From: Porites lobata
Lineage: Eukaryota; Cnidaria; Anthozoa; Scleractinia; Poritidae
Direction of reading: 5' to 3'
NCBI GenBank assembly: GCA_942486035.1
Contig: CALNXK010000073.1
Coordinates: 1,068,501 to 1,132,500 of the forward strand
DNA: 64,000 nt
A program made the position numbers and the translations under genes. Below are positions 1-13,467 of the stretch, one piece after another. Each line of letters starts with the position of its first letter. Position 1 is the stretch's first letter. The notes under the pieces are model-generated. The model did no database searches. It was not told the DNA's origin and saw nothing but the letters and a program-made list of their open reading frames with translations.

Positions 1-1330
1 TGCTGAGCCGATGATGGCGCAAAAACCTGCGATGAAGATGGTCTCGTGACATGTGACACTGAATATGTCATCGCTGTTGAGGCAGACACTGAATTTGACA
101 CCGAAACTGATGGTGATGGCGACATTGACGCTGAAACCGATGCCGAGACTGACCTAGATGGCGACATCGACTGCGACATTGATGTTGACATGGAATTTGA
201 CATTGATGTTGAGGCAACCACTGAAGTTGATGTCGAGGCTGAAGTAGATGGCGACAATGAGGTTGACATTGACTGCGATATTGATGTAGATATGGAATGT
301 GACATTGATGTTGAGGCAGACACTGAAGTTGATGTCGAGGCTGAAGTAGATGGCGACAATGAGGTTGACATTGACTGCGATATTGATGTGGATATGGAAT
401 GTGACATTGATGTTGAGGCAGACACTGAAGTTGATGTCGAGGCTGAAGTAGATGGCGACAATGAGGTTGACATTGACTGCGATATTGATGTTGACATGGA
501 ATTTGACATTGACGTTGAGGCAGACACTGAAGTTGATGTCGAGGCTGAAGTAGATGGCGACAATGAGGTTGACATTGACTGCGATATTGATGTAGATATG
601 GAATGTGACATTGATGTTGAGGCAGACACTGAAGTCGATGTCGAGGCTGAAGTAGATGGCGACAATGAGGTTGACATTGACTGCGATATTGATGTAGATA
701 TGGAATGTGACATTGATGTTGAGGCAGACACTGAAGTTGATGTCGAGGCTGAAGTAGATGTAGTCAATGAGGTTGACATTGACTGCGATATTGATGTGGA
801 TATGGAATGTGACATTGATGTTGAGGCAGACAGTGAAGTTGATGTCGAGGCTGAAGTAGATGTAGACAATGAGGTTGACATTGACTGCGATATTGATGTT
901 GACATGGAATTTGACAATGATATTGAGGCAGACACTGAAGTTGATGTCGAGGCTGAAGTAGATGGCGACAATGAGGTTGACATTGACTGCGATATTGATG
1001 TGGATATGGAATGTGACATTGATGTTGAGGCAGACACTGAAGTTGACGCCGAGGCTGAAGTAGATGGCGACAATGAGGTTGACATTGACTGCGATATTGA
1101 TGTAGATATGGAATGTGACATTGATGATGAGGCAGACACTGAAGTTGACGCCGAGGCTGAAGTAGATGGCGACAACGAGGTTGACATTGACTGCGATATT
1201 GATGTAGATATGGAATGTGACATTGATGATAAGGCAGACACTGATGTTGACGCCGAGGCTGAGGTGGATGGTGATACAGATTGTGACAACGATATTGACT
1301 GAGACACCGAAGGTGATGTTGACGGCGGAG
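1..1330 (-). CDS. Gene 4 exon, repeat-expanded Ser-rich stalk (partial)
   Basis: Acceptor TTTGTTTCAG (ending 1331) opens PPSTSPSVSQSISLSQ. The frame stays open to base 1, where it reads SSSQVFAPSSAQ, the same membrane-proximal sequence as gene 3. The exon therefore probably ends soon left of the window. At least 443 codons are present. The central part is ten units of 34 residues such as MSHSISTSISQSMSTSLS followed by a PSTSASAS-type half. The stalk frame has no stop inside the window. Expected to be O-glycosylated and extended. Confidence 0.82.
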
Positions 1331-2139
1331 CTGAAACAAAAAAAGGAAGTGTTTACTTCAGTATTTAAAATGGCTTTTCGTGTACTTCTTAAATCTCTAC
1401 ATTTATTTCCGGTTAAATACCCAATTTTTTTAAAGTTTTACAGTTTTCCAAAGTCTCTTACAGTAAACTAGCAAGGAAATGATAATGGATATGTCTGGCG
1501 GCAAACGAAAAAGAGCACAATCTGACCTCTCACGTTCTAAACTCAAATACAAATAAGTTTACAAATTTTTAACTGCCGAGCAAGATAAATTACAGGGGCA
1601 CCCAACGACGGAGTCTTAAATACATTGAAAAATCTTTTTAGGCTATCCAGAGTGCTTTTACATCTCTAGAAATGCATTCTAACCGGCGCTATAAAGTTTG
1701 TATCAATTAATTCATCCTGGGGGAACTTGACTCTTTACGAAAGAAGAAATTATGAGGGATTCAGTATTATTTTCCCGAAAATGTTAGATGCAATTTAACA
1801 GATCACGAAGGTGATAATTTTTGTGATTCCTCTCTCCATCACATTTTTGAATCCGAAAATGTTAGGTATCCTTTTTTCCACAAAAAATAGTCTAACATTG
1901 GTAGTAAAATGTGAAAAATTACACCTCAGAAAATCGTAGGGAATTTATTAGATAAGCTTCGAAAATTGTACATGAATGGAATTGTCATCTAGAAATTGTG
2001 AGCCGTCCTGAAGCTATAGAAAGGCAATATTTGCTTCTCCCAACATGCCAGATATTTTACAGAAAATAGTCGTTGGGTGCCCCTGAGATTATATCTGATA
2101 TCATGAGAAATGTCTGCAATTTGATTGGCTTAGAGCAGT

Positions 2140-2172
<33 letters not shown>

Positions 2173-5100
2173 GAAAATTACAAACCTTTTGCGGGTAGTA
2201 GTATAAACAAAATAATAATAGCATGATTTGTAGTGATATTTGGCATAAATACCACTCGTGATATTTCAATCACTCGTAGTATTTATGCCAAATATAATAT
2301 CACTACAAATCATGCTGTTACCTATACTAATCCGGTGAGGAATTCGGCAGAAATACGAATAAAACTGCCAGGAGTCCATAGAAACTGGTTCTAGGTATTG
2401 TTCATGGGTACATGCAATATAATGTACTAGCCTGCCAGTCTATAAGAGAGAGATAAATTACGGCCCAAACAGCCTGTGCGAATTAGGCAAGGATTAGGCC
2501 ATCAGAAACAGTTTTTCTGGGTGTGCAATTTTCTGCAGCACGCAGAGTTCTAATGTGCCTGCGGTCTGATTGTACTGTTGCGGTTTATTGTTTGAAGTAA
2601 CTTATATTATTCATGTATTAACAGGAGCTTCGCTTTTAGCTTTGGCTAGCTAAAGATATACATATATTAAACAGCCGATATCAAAACAATATTCTCCCTG
2701 CCAATCAGTTCTAATTGGTTAGATATCCTGAGTTATTGTTCAGGGTTTTAGGAATTATATCGAGAATATATTTCTGCGTTGGAGTACTTACGCGGTGCAT
2801 CATCATCTACAATTACAACTGTTGTAATGGCCGGACCTGCAATGAGGTTACCGGACGGGGGCTGATCGTCAAAAATTGAGAACTCGAATTCCATTGTTTC
2901 GGTTCCTTCGAACACATCATCGTCTATAATAATGAGGGTGATAGGATACTCATTCGCCGCGATGAAGGATGAAATTTGTAGGACTTCATCCCTCGGTACG
3001 TAGTCGACAGAAGCCAATGCTGTAATGTCCAACACACTGATCCTGAAACAAGGAAAGATTCCCTGTTTATAGATTACAAAATACGAAAGGACGATCTAAT
3101 TCTAAGAATATATTTGACACTCTCCTTGTTGAATCCAAATTTAGAGCTGCAAAAAGCGGCTGGAGGCTCGTTCAGAACTTCAATAGACTTCTGTTGAGGA
3201 CTACCTAGCCTGTTCCAGGCTCCGAGATGGTGGTGGAAAGTCGTTCAGTAATAAGAAATGCGAAAAACGCACGGGGGCTGGGGAGAGACAGGGCGGCGGA
3301 GCCTGTACGCATTTTTTTAACGGCCTGTTCCGGTATATCAGCTCCTGATATACCCTCGATTGGTCAATTGTGACAGTTAACATCATCACCTAGTAGCGTG
3401 GTCATCAGTTTGTCATCACCAAGATGGCTAACGCGAATCGCGCGTGTGATCTTCATGAGTCCGCTTTGTCTTGTGCTTTAGACGAGTGCTCAGGGCACCC
3501 AACGACAATTTTCGGAAAATTATCTGTTCGGAAGACGATTTGAGGTCTAGAATTTTCGGATCATTTTCTGAAAAATTTATTGCTTGCCTGCCTCTCCTAG
3601 GATTTTCGAACTTCAAAAAAATCGTATAATTGCCCATTTTTAACGGATTTTTACCCTAAAAAGGTCACCTAGAATTTTCGGGAGCCTTTTTTCTGGCTGA
3701 AATTTTCGAAAAGGTAAATTTTGATCCCTATAATTTTCGGATCACTATACTTTCAGCTAGGAAATCCAAACAGATGGAAAATTTTTAGGGGATAAAAAGA
3801 AGCCTTTATCTACCGTTTAAATACTAAAGTTCGTTCAACAATGCTATGTTTATGTGATTTTGAACTATATTCTCGTTGGATGCCCCTGGAGTGTCTGCGA
3901 CTTGGCTCGCGGTAAAGATGTTTTCGGTATTATACCCACCGGTTTCGGCAAAAGTTTAATCTTTCAGCTATTCCCACGCTTGGCTAAAGCTGCTCTAACC
4001 CTAGAAAACTCTACGATAATAGTCGTTTCGCCGCTGATATCTATAATGCGAGACCAAGTGGAACAACTGAAAAAGCTTGGATTTTCGGCCGCAGCTATTT
4101 GGCAACGGTGAAGAGGGAGAGGAGGACGACAAGAAAGCGAGAGAAGGAAAGTGCGAAATTGTTTTCGGTAATCCGGAGTCCTGGTTGATCACAAAGTGGC
4201 AATAACAAAACAGTCCAAAGACTGTTAAGCTTATTCCTCTATCACCAAGGGAGAAATTACGCGCTCCAGTCAAAAGACTCACACTGTTTTCCACTATCAA
4301 GCTGGAGTTTATTAAATCACAATGCAATTCTCCTTAGTTGAGCTGCACTTCATTCTTATAATTCTGGATCTGTAAGTCACTATCCGTGATAATTTAACAT
4401 TCTGCAAAGAAAACTAACGAGCTGGGCCCAGCGTGATACAACATTGCAGAAAAATATTACATTAATTAACGGACTAAAGAAAATCACTTAGTTAGTCGGA
4501 TCCAGAGGCACTTTAGAGAAAATTAAAACCCTTATTCAGCCGCAATAAAAAGCTTAACGTTCAAAAGAGGTCAAAGAAAATGCTCTCTCATCAGAGGGCA
4601 AATCCTGCCTACCAGAAACAAACGCCACAGTAAATCGATATGTGTGCCATGACCTCTCAGTGTGAAACAAGCGGCTAAAGTCACATTTGCTCAGTGACAA
4701 TGTAGAACCTTCCAGAATATAACCTACCTATACCCAACAGAGGAAAAAACTTACCGCCCCTTTTATTGCTATAAACTAGAGCCAAAAAAAAAACGGATGC
4801 TTTCACAGGATAACGAATTCGAAGACATAAATTTCCACACATCGCACAAGGAGTTCGCGTCGCGTGCAATGCTCACGCGAGAAACTTGAGAATGATTGTG
4901 ATTAACTGAAGTGTTTTAAACAGTTTTGACAGCCGAATCCAGAAGTGACAAAAATGGGCGGAAGGGGGTCGTTAAAGAAATGCTAACAGGCTCTCTCTCA
5001 TTTTTCCCGCCGCCACCGCCCCCTTTCCCGAGTCGTGCGCGTCTTATTTTCGCTTTACTCGTTTTAATACGTTCCCACTATACTATCTGAGAGCCTGGCA

Positions 5101-8100
5101 CAGGCTAAGGACTACCTTACTGCACGTACAACATTTTCCTTGATTCACATTTCTATTCCCCGCAAAGTTTTCTCTGCTCACTAGCGCGCGATAGTGTTAA
5201 TTAAATTTCTCTGGTACCATTTCTGAATTCTTTTCTTAAAGAAAAAGTCGCAAGACGTAATTATAAGAGCGCGTTTTCAACTTCATAGAAAAGTCTTCTA
5301 TTCATAATAAACGTCGCTTTTTAAAACACAAACAAAAAGGTCATTGAAATAAATATTTTTGTTTTTATTTTTCCTCCTTGAGCCTTATTTCTCGATTTGT
5401 TTTCAACCTGAACTATGATTTAAATCCACTTAACCCCCACGTTTCCCTGCGTTTTCCAAGTATATCTACTTCATTAAATTAAAACTTGCCTTCGGTAAGG
5501 GGCACGTAACACGTTTTATTTGTGGTGCTGACAAGTTCAGGACGCGTTGGATTAACTGTATTCCGAAATAAGAAATCATTCAATTGTTTTGGATGTTAGA
5601 CTGCAATAAATAGCCTGAAATCTACTTGAAATAACATATTAAGATGCATGGAACATTCAAGTGGCCCAAAAATCACGGTTGAGGAGATTGGTAACTATTG
5701 AAAGCTTTGCTTGTTATTCCGGAATACAATCAATCGAATTCACACTAAGTTACAGGTAGAACTTAGAACTTAGAACCTTTTTTACTAAGAGAGCTTGTTG
5801 TCTTATATGTGTTACACCCAAAGGAATCTGGGCAACTCCATTAATTTGTTTGTGTATATGCATACTGGAATTAATCTGATAAAACCTACAAGTGTGATTT
5901 ACAAGCGAAGCTATTGTTTTAGAGTCTGGGGTCAATTTAATAAAACGTTTACAAGTTATTAAGTGTAATTTTCTAGTTTAGCGGTTGTTTAATAGTCCGA
6001 AAACAATAGCTACACTTGTCAATTTCACTTGTAAAAGTTTTATCAAATTGATGAAGACGGTGATGGAGGTAGTGATGATGATGATGATGATGATAGTGAT
6101 GACGATAATGATAATGTTGATGATTATAATGATCACATACGAAAGCACTGCATTCGGTAGACTTTTTCTAGCTAAATTTTTAACTAAAAACTGAAATGGT
6201 AAGTAATTTTCTCACCTCAGATAAACAGGAAACGGGCCCCAATAACCAATATTTTGGAGAAGCAAAATAAATTGAGTAGTTCCTTGACCCTCGCTTGCTA
6301 CTGTTAGGGGTGGTGCTTGAAACTGGAATGGGGAGCCTGATAATAATAATAACAATAATAACAATAATAATAAATTCATTGATAACTATATTCCTGTGCC
6401 AATAAATATAGCGGTTGCCCATTAAGTAAGGACACTTAGCTAAAAAACTAACTAAATTGCTAGTTAACATATATAGAAACAATTAAGTTAGAACATTTAT
6501 AAAACTATGTAATAAATAAAATTCAACCAAAATATAATAACATAAATTGTAAAAGAAATTCTAAGAGTTACACAGGGAGCAGATGTCGCTGTCTTCTAGT
6601 AGAGATAAAGGTAGCTAAAATTATTGTAATTTTATTCTTAAAAGCTTCTAAAGATTGCTGTTTTCTTATTTTGACATCTAATTTGGACCAGAGTAACAGG
6701 ATGTTACTAAAACGGGGAGCAGGGAGCGGGGAACCCCGGGGGGGGAGAGGGATCCCATATGAAAGTGGCGGGGATGCTGGTCGTCTCGCTTAGGGGTGTA
6801 AATTTCGGACTTTGGTCTCACTTAGGGTGTTCTGGGCAAAACGCCATTATACTTAGCCGTAATGGTCGCTTTTAGGATTGCACGCGAACAGATATAGAAA
6901 AATTATATATTATCAATTTGTTTTATTTACTCGATTCATGTAATCAAGATTTAAAATGTTCTCTTTTAGAAATCAAAAAAAGATTGGACCACGCCCAGAT
7001 TGGTCTCCTTTAGGGGCTTAATTCCAAATTTCCGAAAATCCTACTCACCGAAGCATTCAAAATTGGTACGTAACATTTAAAATGTTAAAAGCCCTTGTAT
7101 CAGTGGTATGGGGCTAACATCTTCCTCCCATCTTCCATAAGTCTCATAGCTATAGGGCACTCGTACTAGTGACTCGAGCCTACTCTTGACATCGGGAGTA
7201 AAGGGTCTTGTCATTCAGCATTGGCTATGTGTCGGGTTCACTCGCTCCCTTTTAATTTGTAAAGCTATTAATGCGGCTTGAAGTTAAATTGACCCTTTCT
7301 ACATCTGCACTCACAAGTCATACCTATATGATTCTGTCAATCTGCAAACTGTTTTCAACTTGACTTATCTGTGTTAATTCACTGAGTTTGATTAATCGAC
7401 TGGTAAACCAGAGGCTCGCTAGCATTTTCCTCCACGGCTAGAAACTTTGGGCCAGTCGTGTAAAAGGAGTTTAGCCCGTGTCTGACAAAACCGCGTTCCA
7501 AGCCATTTTCAATTTTGCCCAACGCTTTTTTGTAATTTTGACTATGTTGTCACCTCTACGCTTTCTAATATCTATTGTCCCGTTAACAAGATTGAAAAGC
7601 TGTTAAAGGACCTAAATGCTAATAAGTCCCCCAGGCCTGATGGTTTGGCACCGCGCATCTTGGAATGGGAATCGGTTCTCTCTCCATCTATATGTGCATT
7701 ACAATCTATAAGTCTTCGCGCTTGGCCAATTGCTTAGCGAGTGGAAACGTGCTGACATAACACCTTTGTTTAAGGTGGCTGAACACAGTTTTGCGCGCGG
7801 TCAGCGGTAACTCACGTGGTGGCGAAAAAAGCAGTGGTACAGAGAGGAAGATTTCTCAAAATCTACTCATTAAAATTTTGTGATATTTGGCAGAATTTTT
7901 CCTTTTATCGTATTTTAAATAATGAGAACTTTAAAATGGAAGTTGAACAGACGAATTTTGTGACACATTTAATAATTACAGTACAATTGTATTATTGATT
8001 ATCTAAAAACTTGTCTGTTAAGATTCGGTCAAATAAGTTTCAAATGGTAATGATTAATAATAGTAAGCTGTGTGCAAGTTTATAGGAAAATCTAATGAGC

Positions 8101-9427
8101 GAACTTTATGTAAACTGGGCAAAAGTGAAATTTTAAGGTTGTATTCAATCGTTCATGTTGCCATGGAAACTACGAAAAACTTACATTTTACCTGTCAATC
8201 AAAATGTTTCGTCAATGTATTTTTCACTTGCCAAGTTTCAGCGTGTGAGCTGCAACCTTTCTCTTGACATGATTTGGCAAATAACATATGCTCACAAACT
8301 ACCAAAACTGTGTTCAGCCACCTTAAAGAAGGCACTAAATACTGCAGAAACAATTACCGTTAGGTTTCAATAACTTCTATCGTGTCAGTAAACTTGTAGA
8401 ACAAATAGTCAAACGCAGAATTATGGATTTTGGGGGCGAAAGTTGGTTTAGTTGATGGTAGTCGACTCAGGCACGTAGGGCCAGCTGTGGTACCACAGTT
8501 TGAAACGTGCGGAAAGAGAGTCAAAAAACCAAGCTTTCATTCACCGTTACTACTTTTTTCTACTTTATCAACGCACACTTTGTCGGGTTATTTAATTGAA
8601 GTTTTCTCCGGACGGAGTTGGCTTTTCCTTTTTCGGCGCTGACCCTCTTTCCTGGTCTGTTCACTGTGCCCTTGATGAGAATGACAGACCTTCAGACCTA
8701 TTTATTTCCGGTTAAATACCCAATTTTTCCAAAGTTTCACAGTTTTCCAAAGTCTCTTACAGTAAACTACCAAGGAAATGATAATGGATATGTCTGGCGA
8801 CAAATGAAAAAGAGCACAATCTGACCTCTCACGTCCTAAACTCAAATGCACATAAGTTTAAAAATTTTTAACTGCCAAGCAAGATAGATTACAGGGGCAC
8901 CCAACGCGCGACGGAGTCTTAAATACATTGAAAACACTTTTTAGGCTATCCAGAGTGCTTTTACATCTCTAGAAATGCGTTCTAACGGGCGCTATAAAAT
9001 TTGTATCAATTAATTCATCCTGGGGGAACTTGACTCTTTTCGAAATTACGAGGGATTCAGTATTATTTTCCCGAAAATGTTAGATGCAATTTAACATATC
9101 ACGAAAGTGATAATTTTTGTGATTCCTCTCTCCATCACATTTTTTAATCCGAAAATGAAAAATAGTCTAACATTGGTAGTGAAATGTGAAAAATTAAACT
9201 TCAGAAAATCGTAGGGAATTTGTTAGATAAGCTTCGAAAATTGTTCATGAATGGAATTGTCATCTAGAAATTGTTAGCCGTTCTCAAGCTATAGGAAACT
9301 AAAGGCAATATTTGCTTCTCCCAACATGCCAGATATTTTACAGAAAATAGTCGTTGGGTGCCCCTGAGATTATATCTGTTATACTACTACATGAGAAATG
9401 TCTGCAATTTGATTGGCTTAGAGCAGT

Positions 9428-9460
<33 letters not shown>

Positions 9461-12400
9461 GAAAATTACAAACCTTTTGCGGGTAGTAGTATAAACAAAA
9501 TAATAATAGCATGATTTGTAGTGATATTTGGCATAAATACCACTCGTGATATTTCAAAATTGTCTCAATTTTGAAATGCCACTCGTGGTATTTATGCCAA
9601 ATATCACTACAAATCATGCTATTACCTATACTAATCCGGTGAGGAATTCGACAGAAATACAAATAAAACTGCCAGGAGTCCATAGAAACTGGTTCTAGGT
9701 ATTGTTCATGGGTACATGCAATATAATGTACTAGCCTGCCAGCCTGTAAGAGAGAGATAAATTACAGCCCAAACAGCCTGTGCGAATTAGACAAGGATTG
9801 AACATTTAAGATTAGGCCATCAGAAACAGCTTTTCTGGGTGTGCAATTTTCTGCAGCACGCTGAGTTCTAATGTGCCGGCGGTCTGATTTTACTGTTGCG
9901 GTTTATTGTTTGAAGTAACTTATTAATGAATTAACAGGAACTTCGCTTTTAGCACGATAACATAACAATATTACCCCTACCAATTCTAGTTAGTTAGATA
10001 TCCTGAGTTATTGTTCAGGGTTTTAGGAATTATATTGAAAATATTTTTCTTCGTTGGAGTACTTACTCGGGGCTTCATCATCTACAATTACAAATGGTAC
10101 AATGGCAGGACCTGCGATGAGGTTACCGGACGGGGATGGATCGTCAAAAAGTAAAAATATGTATTCCAGTGTTTCGTCTCCTTCAAACACATCATCGTCT
10201 AAAATACTGTAATTAACAAAAATCGCTATCACCCCCACGAAGGGTGAAAGAGTTAGGGCTCCATCTAGCGGTCCGTAATCTAAATGAGCCGTGGCTGTAA
10301 TGTCCTCCGTGAAGCCCCTGAAACAAGAAAAGAATCCCAGCTTATAGATTACAAATACGAAACGAGGATATAATTCTAAGAATATGTTTGGCACCCTACT
10401 TGTTGAACCCGAATTTAGAGCTGCAAAGTGCTGGTAGCTCGTTAGCCAGAACTTCAATAGACTTCCATTGATTACTGCCTTACTGCACGTACTACAGTTT
10501 GATACATTTTGCTTGTTTTAAATTTCTATTCTCCACAAATTTTTCTCTGTTCACTAACGCCAGATAGCGTTATTTAAATTTCTCTTGTACCATTTCTTTT
10601 TTCTTAAGGTTTCGGCTATTCCACAGCTGATGTGCCGTAGTTACTAAAACCCGGAACGACCCACAACGATCCACAACGATCCACAACGACCCACAACGAT
10701 CCCACAACGATCCACAACGATCCACAACGATCTTCAAACGACCGAGGACGATCTCAAAACGACCCTCAACGATCCCAGAACAAAAGAAATCACCCAAGAA
10801 AAAAATATCAAAAACTTAACTTTTGAATTTTTTCCAAACATTGAAAAGCATACTGAATAGCAAACATAACGACTCACAACTACCCAGAGTACCTTTGATA
10901 GTCCGGTAACACATTCATAGGGTTGTCAAAAACAGGACAAAATAAATGGGCAAATACAACTTTTCACGAGAAAGAATCTCCATTCAGAGACACATTTGTA
11001 AGTACGATCGATGTCTCTTCGGCCGGCCATCGAATAAAGATATGTATAAGACACATGAAAAGTTTCATCAGCTTTGTTCTCCGTAAACATTTCTGGGCTA
11101 GCGAAGCGAACTGCTGGGCCGATGGGTCAAAGGAGCAAAACCACGGCAAAGGCTGGATTTTCAGTATTTATTAAAACAATGCGGTAGAACGTAGTAATGT
11201 GGTAATCTGAAGCTAAAAATTGCGAAATGATACAAAATTAGATGGGAATCCTTAGCTAGCGAAAAGACAGTCAAATAAACGAAGACAAATTGCAGAAAAC
11301 TTACATTTGTCCAGCCTCGTAAAAACATAGAGTTAAGAAACTCGCCAACTTAAAAACATCTTCATAAAATCCTTGTTGAAAAACCTAGTACATTCCGTGC
11401 CACACTTGAAGGAAAACGTATTATATAACAAAATCACATGGGCGTAAATTGTTCTCAGTCAGTTCCGGTTTATGTAACGCAACGTTGTGGATCGTTGTGG
11501 GTCGTTGTGGATCGTTGTGGGTCGTTATGGATCGTTGTGGATCGTTGTGGGTCGTTGTGGGTCGTTCCGGGTTTTAGTGACTACGGCTGATGTGCTTTAT
11601 AAAAGTAGAAAAGTCGTAAGACCTAAATTAACTTATTAACGCGTTTTCAACTTTATTGAAAAGTCTTCTATTCATAACGTAGCTTTTCAGAACACAAACG
11701 AAAAGGTGATTGAAAAAATATAGTCATTTTAATTCCTATTTTTCCTGTTATTTTTCGGGTTATTACTCAGAGATGCTTGTCCTTTAAGTAAGGTTGACAG
11801 TCCACTCTTTCTTGAGCCTTATTTCTGGCTTGTATTCAAACTAAACTATGATTTAAATCCACCTTGCCCCCACATTCTCCCGCGTTTTCTAAGAAAATGA
11901 GAATAGGACAATCCTGACATGACTTTTGGAGGGCATATAGTTTATTTGTAGCCCGAGTAGCATCATTTACACCGAGCGGAGCGAGGGTGCAAATGATGCT
12001 ACAAGAGACACAAATAAACTATAATATGCCCGCCAAAAGTGATGTGAATATCATTATTATCAATACACAAGGCCAAATCACTTAATAAGAAAACAATGTT
12101 TAACATTGATAATGAAACTATCGGTATAGAAAGTTGTTGCTACAATGAGATCATCTAAACAAGAGCCCAAAAAAATTCCAATTTGTTTACAATAAAGTCA
12201 AATATAATCTAGTTTTAACAAGACTACTATTTTTTTAAATATAAACTGTCTTTTCGCTAATCATTGTTACCATCTTTGCAGCCAATCAGAATCAGGACGG
12301 CAAATGCATTTTCAGCCCACGCATTTCCCTCTTGTTCCGCAAACAGGCGCGTTTTCCAGAGGGCAGTTAGTCATTCGGCCGCGCGTATTGATAATAATAG

Positions 12401-13435
12401 GCATTTCTTACGGGAAATTCAAGCTTCATGGTTAGGCAAGAGGTGTCCTGACATCGTGAACCAACCAGTATGCAGCTATTTCGAGAAAGGTCGTCGGAAA
12501 AAGTGCACGCGACAATCCAAAAAGGTGTTGTAGGTGGTTTTGAGTTCACTTTTCTTCAAAGAAATTTGAAAGAATGGCACTTGAGGCCATGGACATGTGT
12601 TCGCGAGTGCTAGAGGAAAGCACCACAAATAAATTCGACAGCTACAATCGTCAGGAACAGTGTATTGATCATATCCCATGTTACCTTTCGGGATTGTCGC
12701 GTGCACATTTTTCCGACAACCTCTCTCGAAATAGCTGTTTGTACTTCAAATAAATCAACACCTGCCTAAGGTAAGGGGCATGCAACTCGTTTTATTTGTG
12801 GTCCTGGCTAGTTCAGGGCGCGTTGGATTGACTGTATTCCGAAATAAGAAATCATTCAATTGTTCTGTATGTTAGACTACAATAAATAGCCAGAAATCTT
12901 CTTTAAATTACATATTAAGATGCATGGGGCATTCAAGTGGCCCAAACATCACGGCAGAGGAGATTTGTAATAAAGCTTGTTATTCCGGAATACAATCAAT
13001 CGAATTCACCCAAAGTTACAGGAAGAACTTAGAACGTTTTTCGCTAAGAAGGCTTGTTGTCTTATATGTGTTACACCCAAAAGGAATTTGGGCAACTCCA
13101 TTATGTTGTTTGTGTACGTATTGCATACTGGAGTTGATTTTATAACACTTACAAGTGTGATTTTCAAGCGAAGGTATTGTTTTAGAGTTTGGGGCAATTG
13201 AATAAAACTTTTACAAGTCAATTGTAATTTACTAGCTTAGCGGTTGTTTTATAGTCCGAAATCGATAGCTACACTTGTCAATTTTACTTGTAAAAATTTT
13301 ATCAAATTGATGATGACGGTGATAGTGATGGTGATAATGATGATACTGTTGATGATGATAGTGATAATGATGATGATGATAGTGATAGAGATGTTGATGT
13401 TGCTGATGATGTTGATGATGATCGTGATGGTGATG

Positions 13436-13467
<32 letters not shown>

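Larger units (their letters stand above)
3206..5107. mobile_element. 1.9-kb TIR DNA element with 9-bp target duplication
   Basis: Ends are TAGCCTGTTCCAGGCTC and GAGCCTGGCACAGGCTA (imperfect inverted repeats of about 21 bp). The direct flanks AGGACTACC are at 3197-3205 and 5108-5116. Paralogous introns at about 30530 and 10485 show the uninterrupted site (AGGACTGCC). The 9-bp duplication is what Mutator-like elements produce, but no transposase is seen, so the class is tentative. The element carries the RecQ-like fragment described separately, which is interrupted by a smaller element. Bases 4200-5100 hold nothing else that I recognise. Confidence 0.75.

Noticed and set aside
46..1302. 418-codon plus-strand frame of Asp/Glu/Val repeats that looks like an acidic repeat protein
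   Set aside because: It is the antisense of the gene 4 stalk. The minus-strand Ser frame has a proper acceptor, correct phase and paralogs; the acidic frame has none of these.
764..1339. 191-codon minus-strand His/Gln/Arg/Cys-rich frame
   Set aside because: Out-of-frame reading of the same stalk repeat; it does not fit the splice phase.
3854..4111. Intact helicase gene starting at 3854
   Set aside because: The first residues are read from the end of a MITE; the true fragment is split and frameshifted, with no DEAH box or later motifs.
6180..6482. 100-codon minus-strand frame over the second Calx-beta N-half exon
   Set aside because: It uses a different frame from the coding one; only the phase-1 frame matches the paralogs.
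10656..10750. CRISPR-like regular repeats
   Set aside because: A 10-bp tandem array without spacers, mirrored at 11485-11575; part of a foldback transposon in a eukaryotic genome.
12264..12706. Short frames on both strands
   Set aside because: They lie in and next to a 265-bp MITE and change frame with its inverted repeats; no homology recognised.
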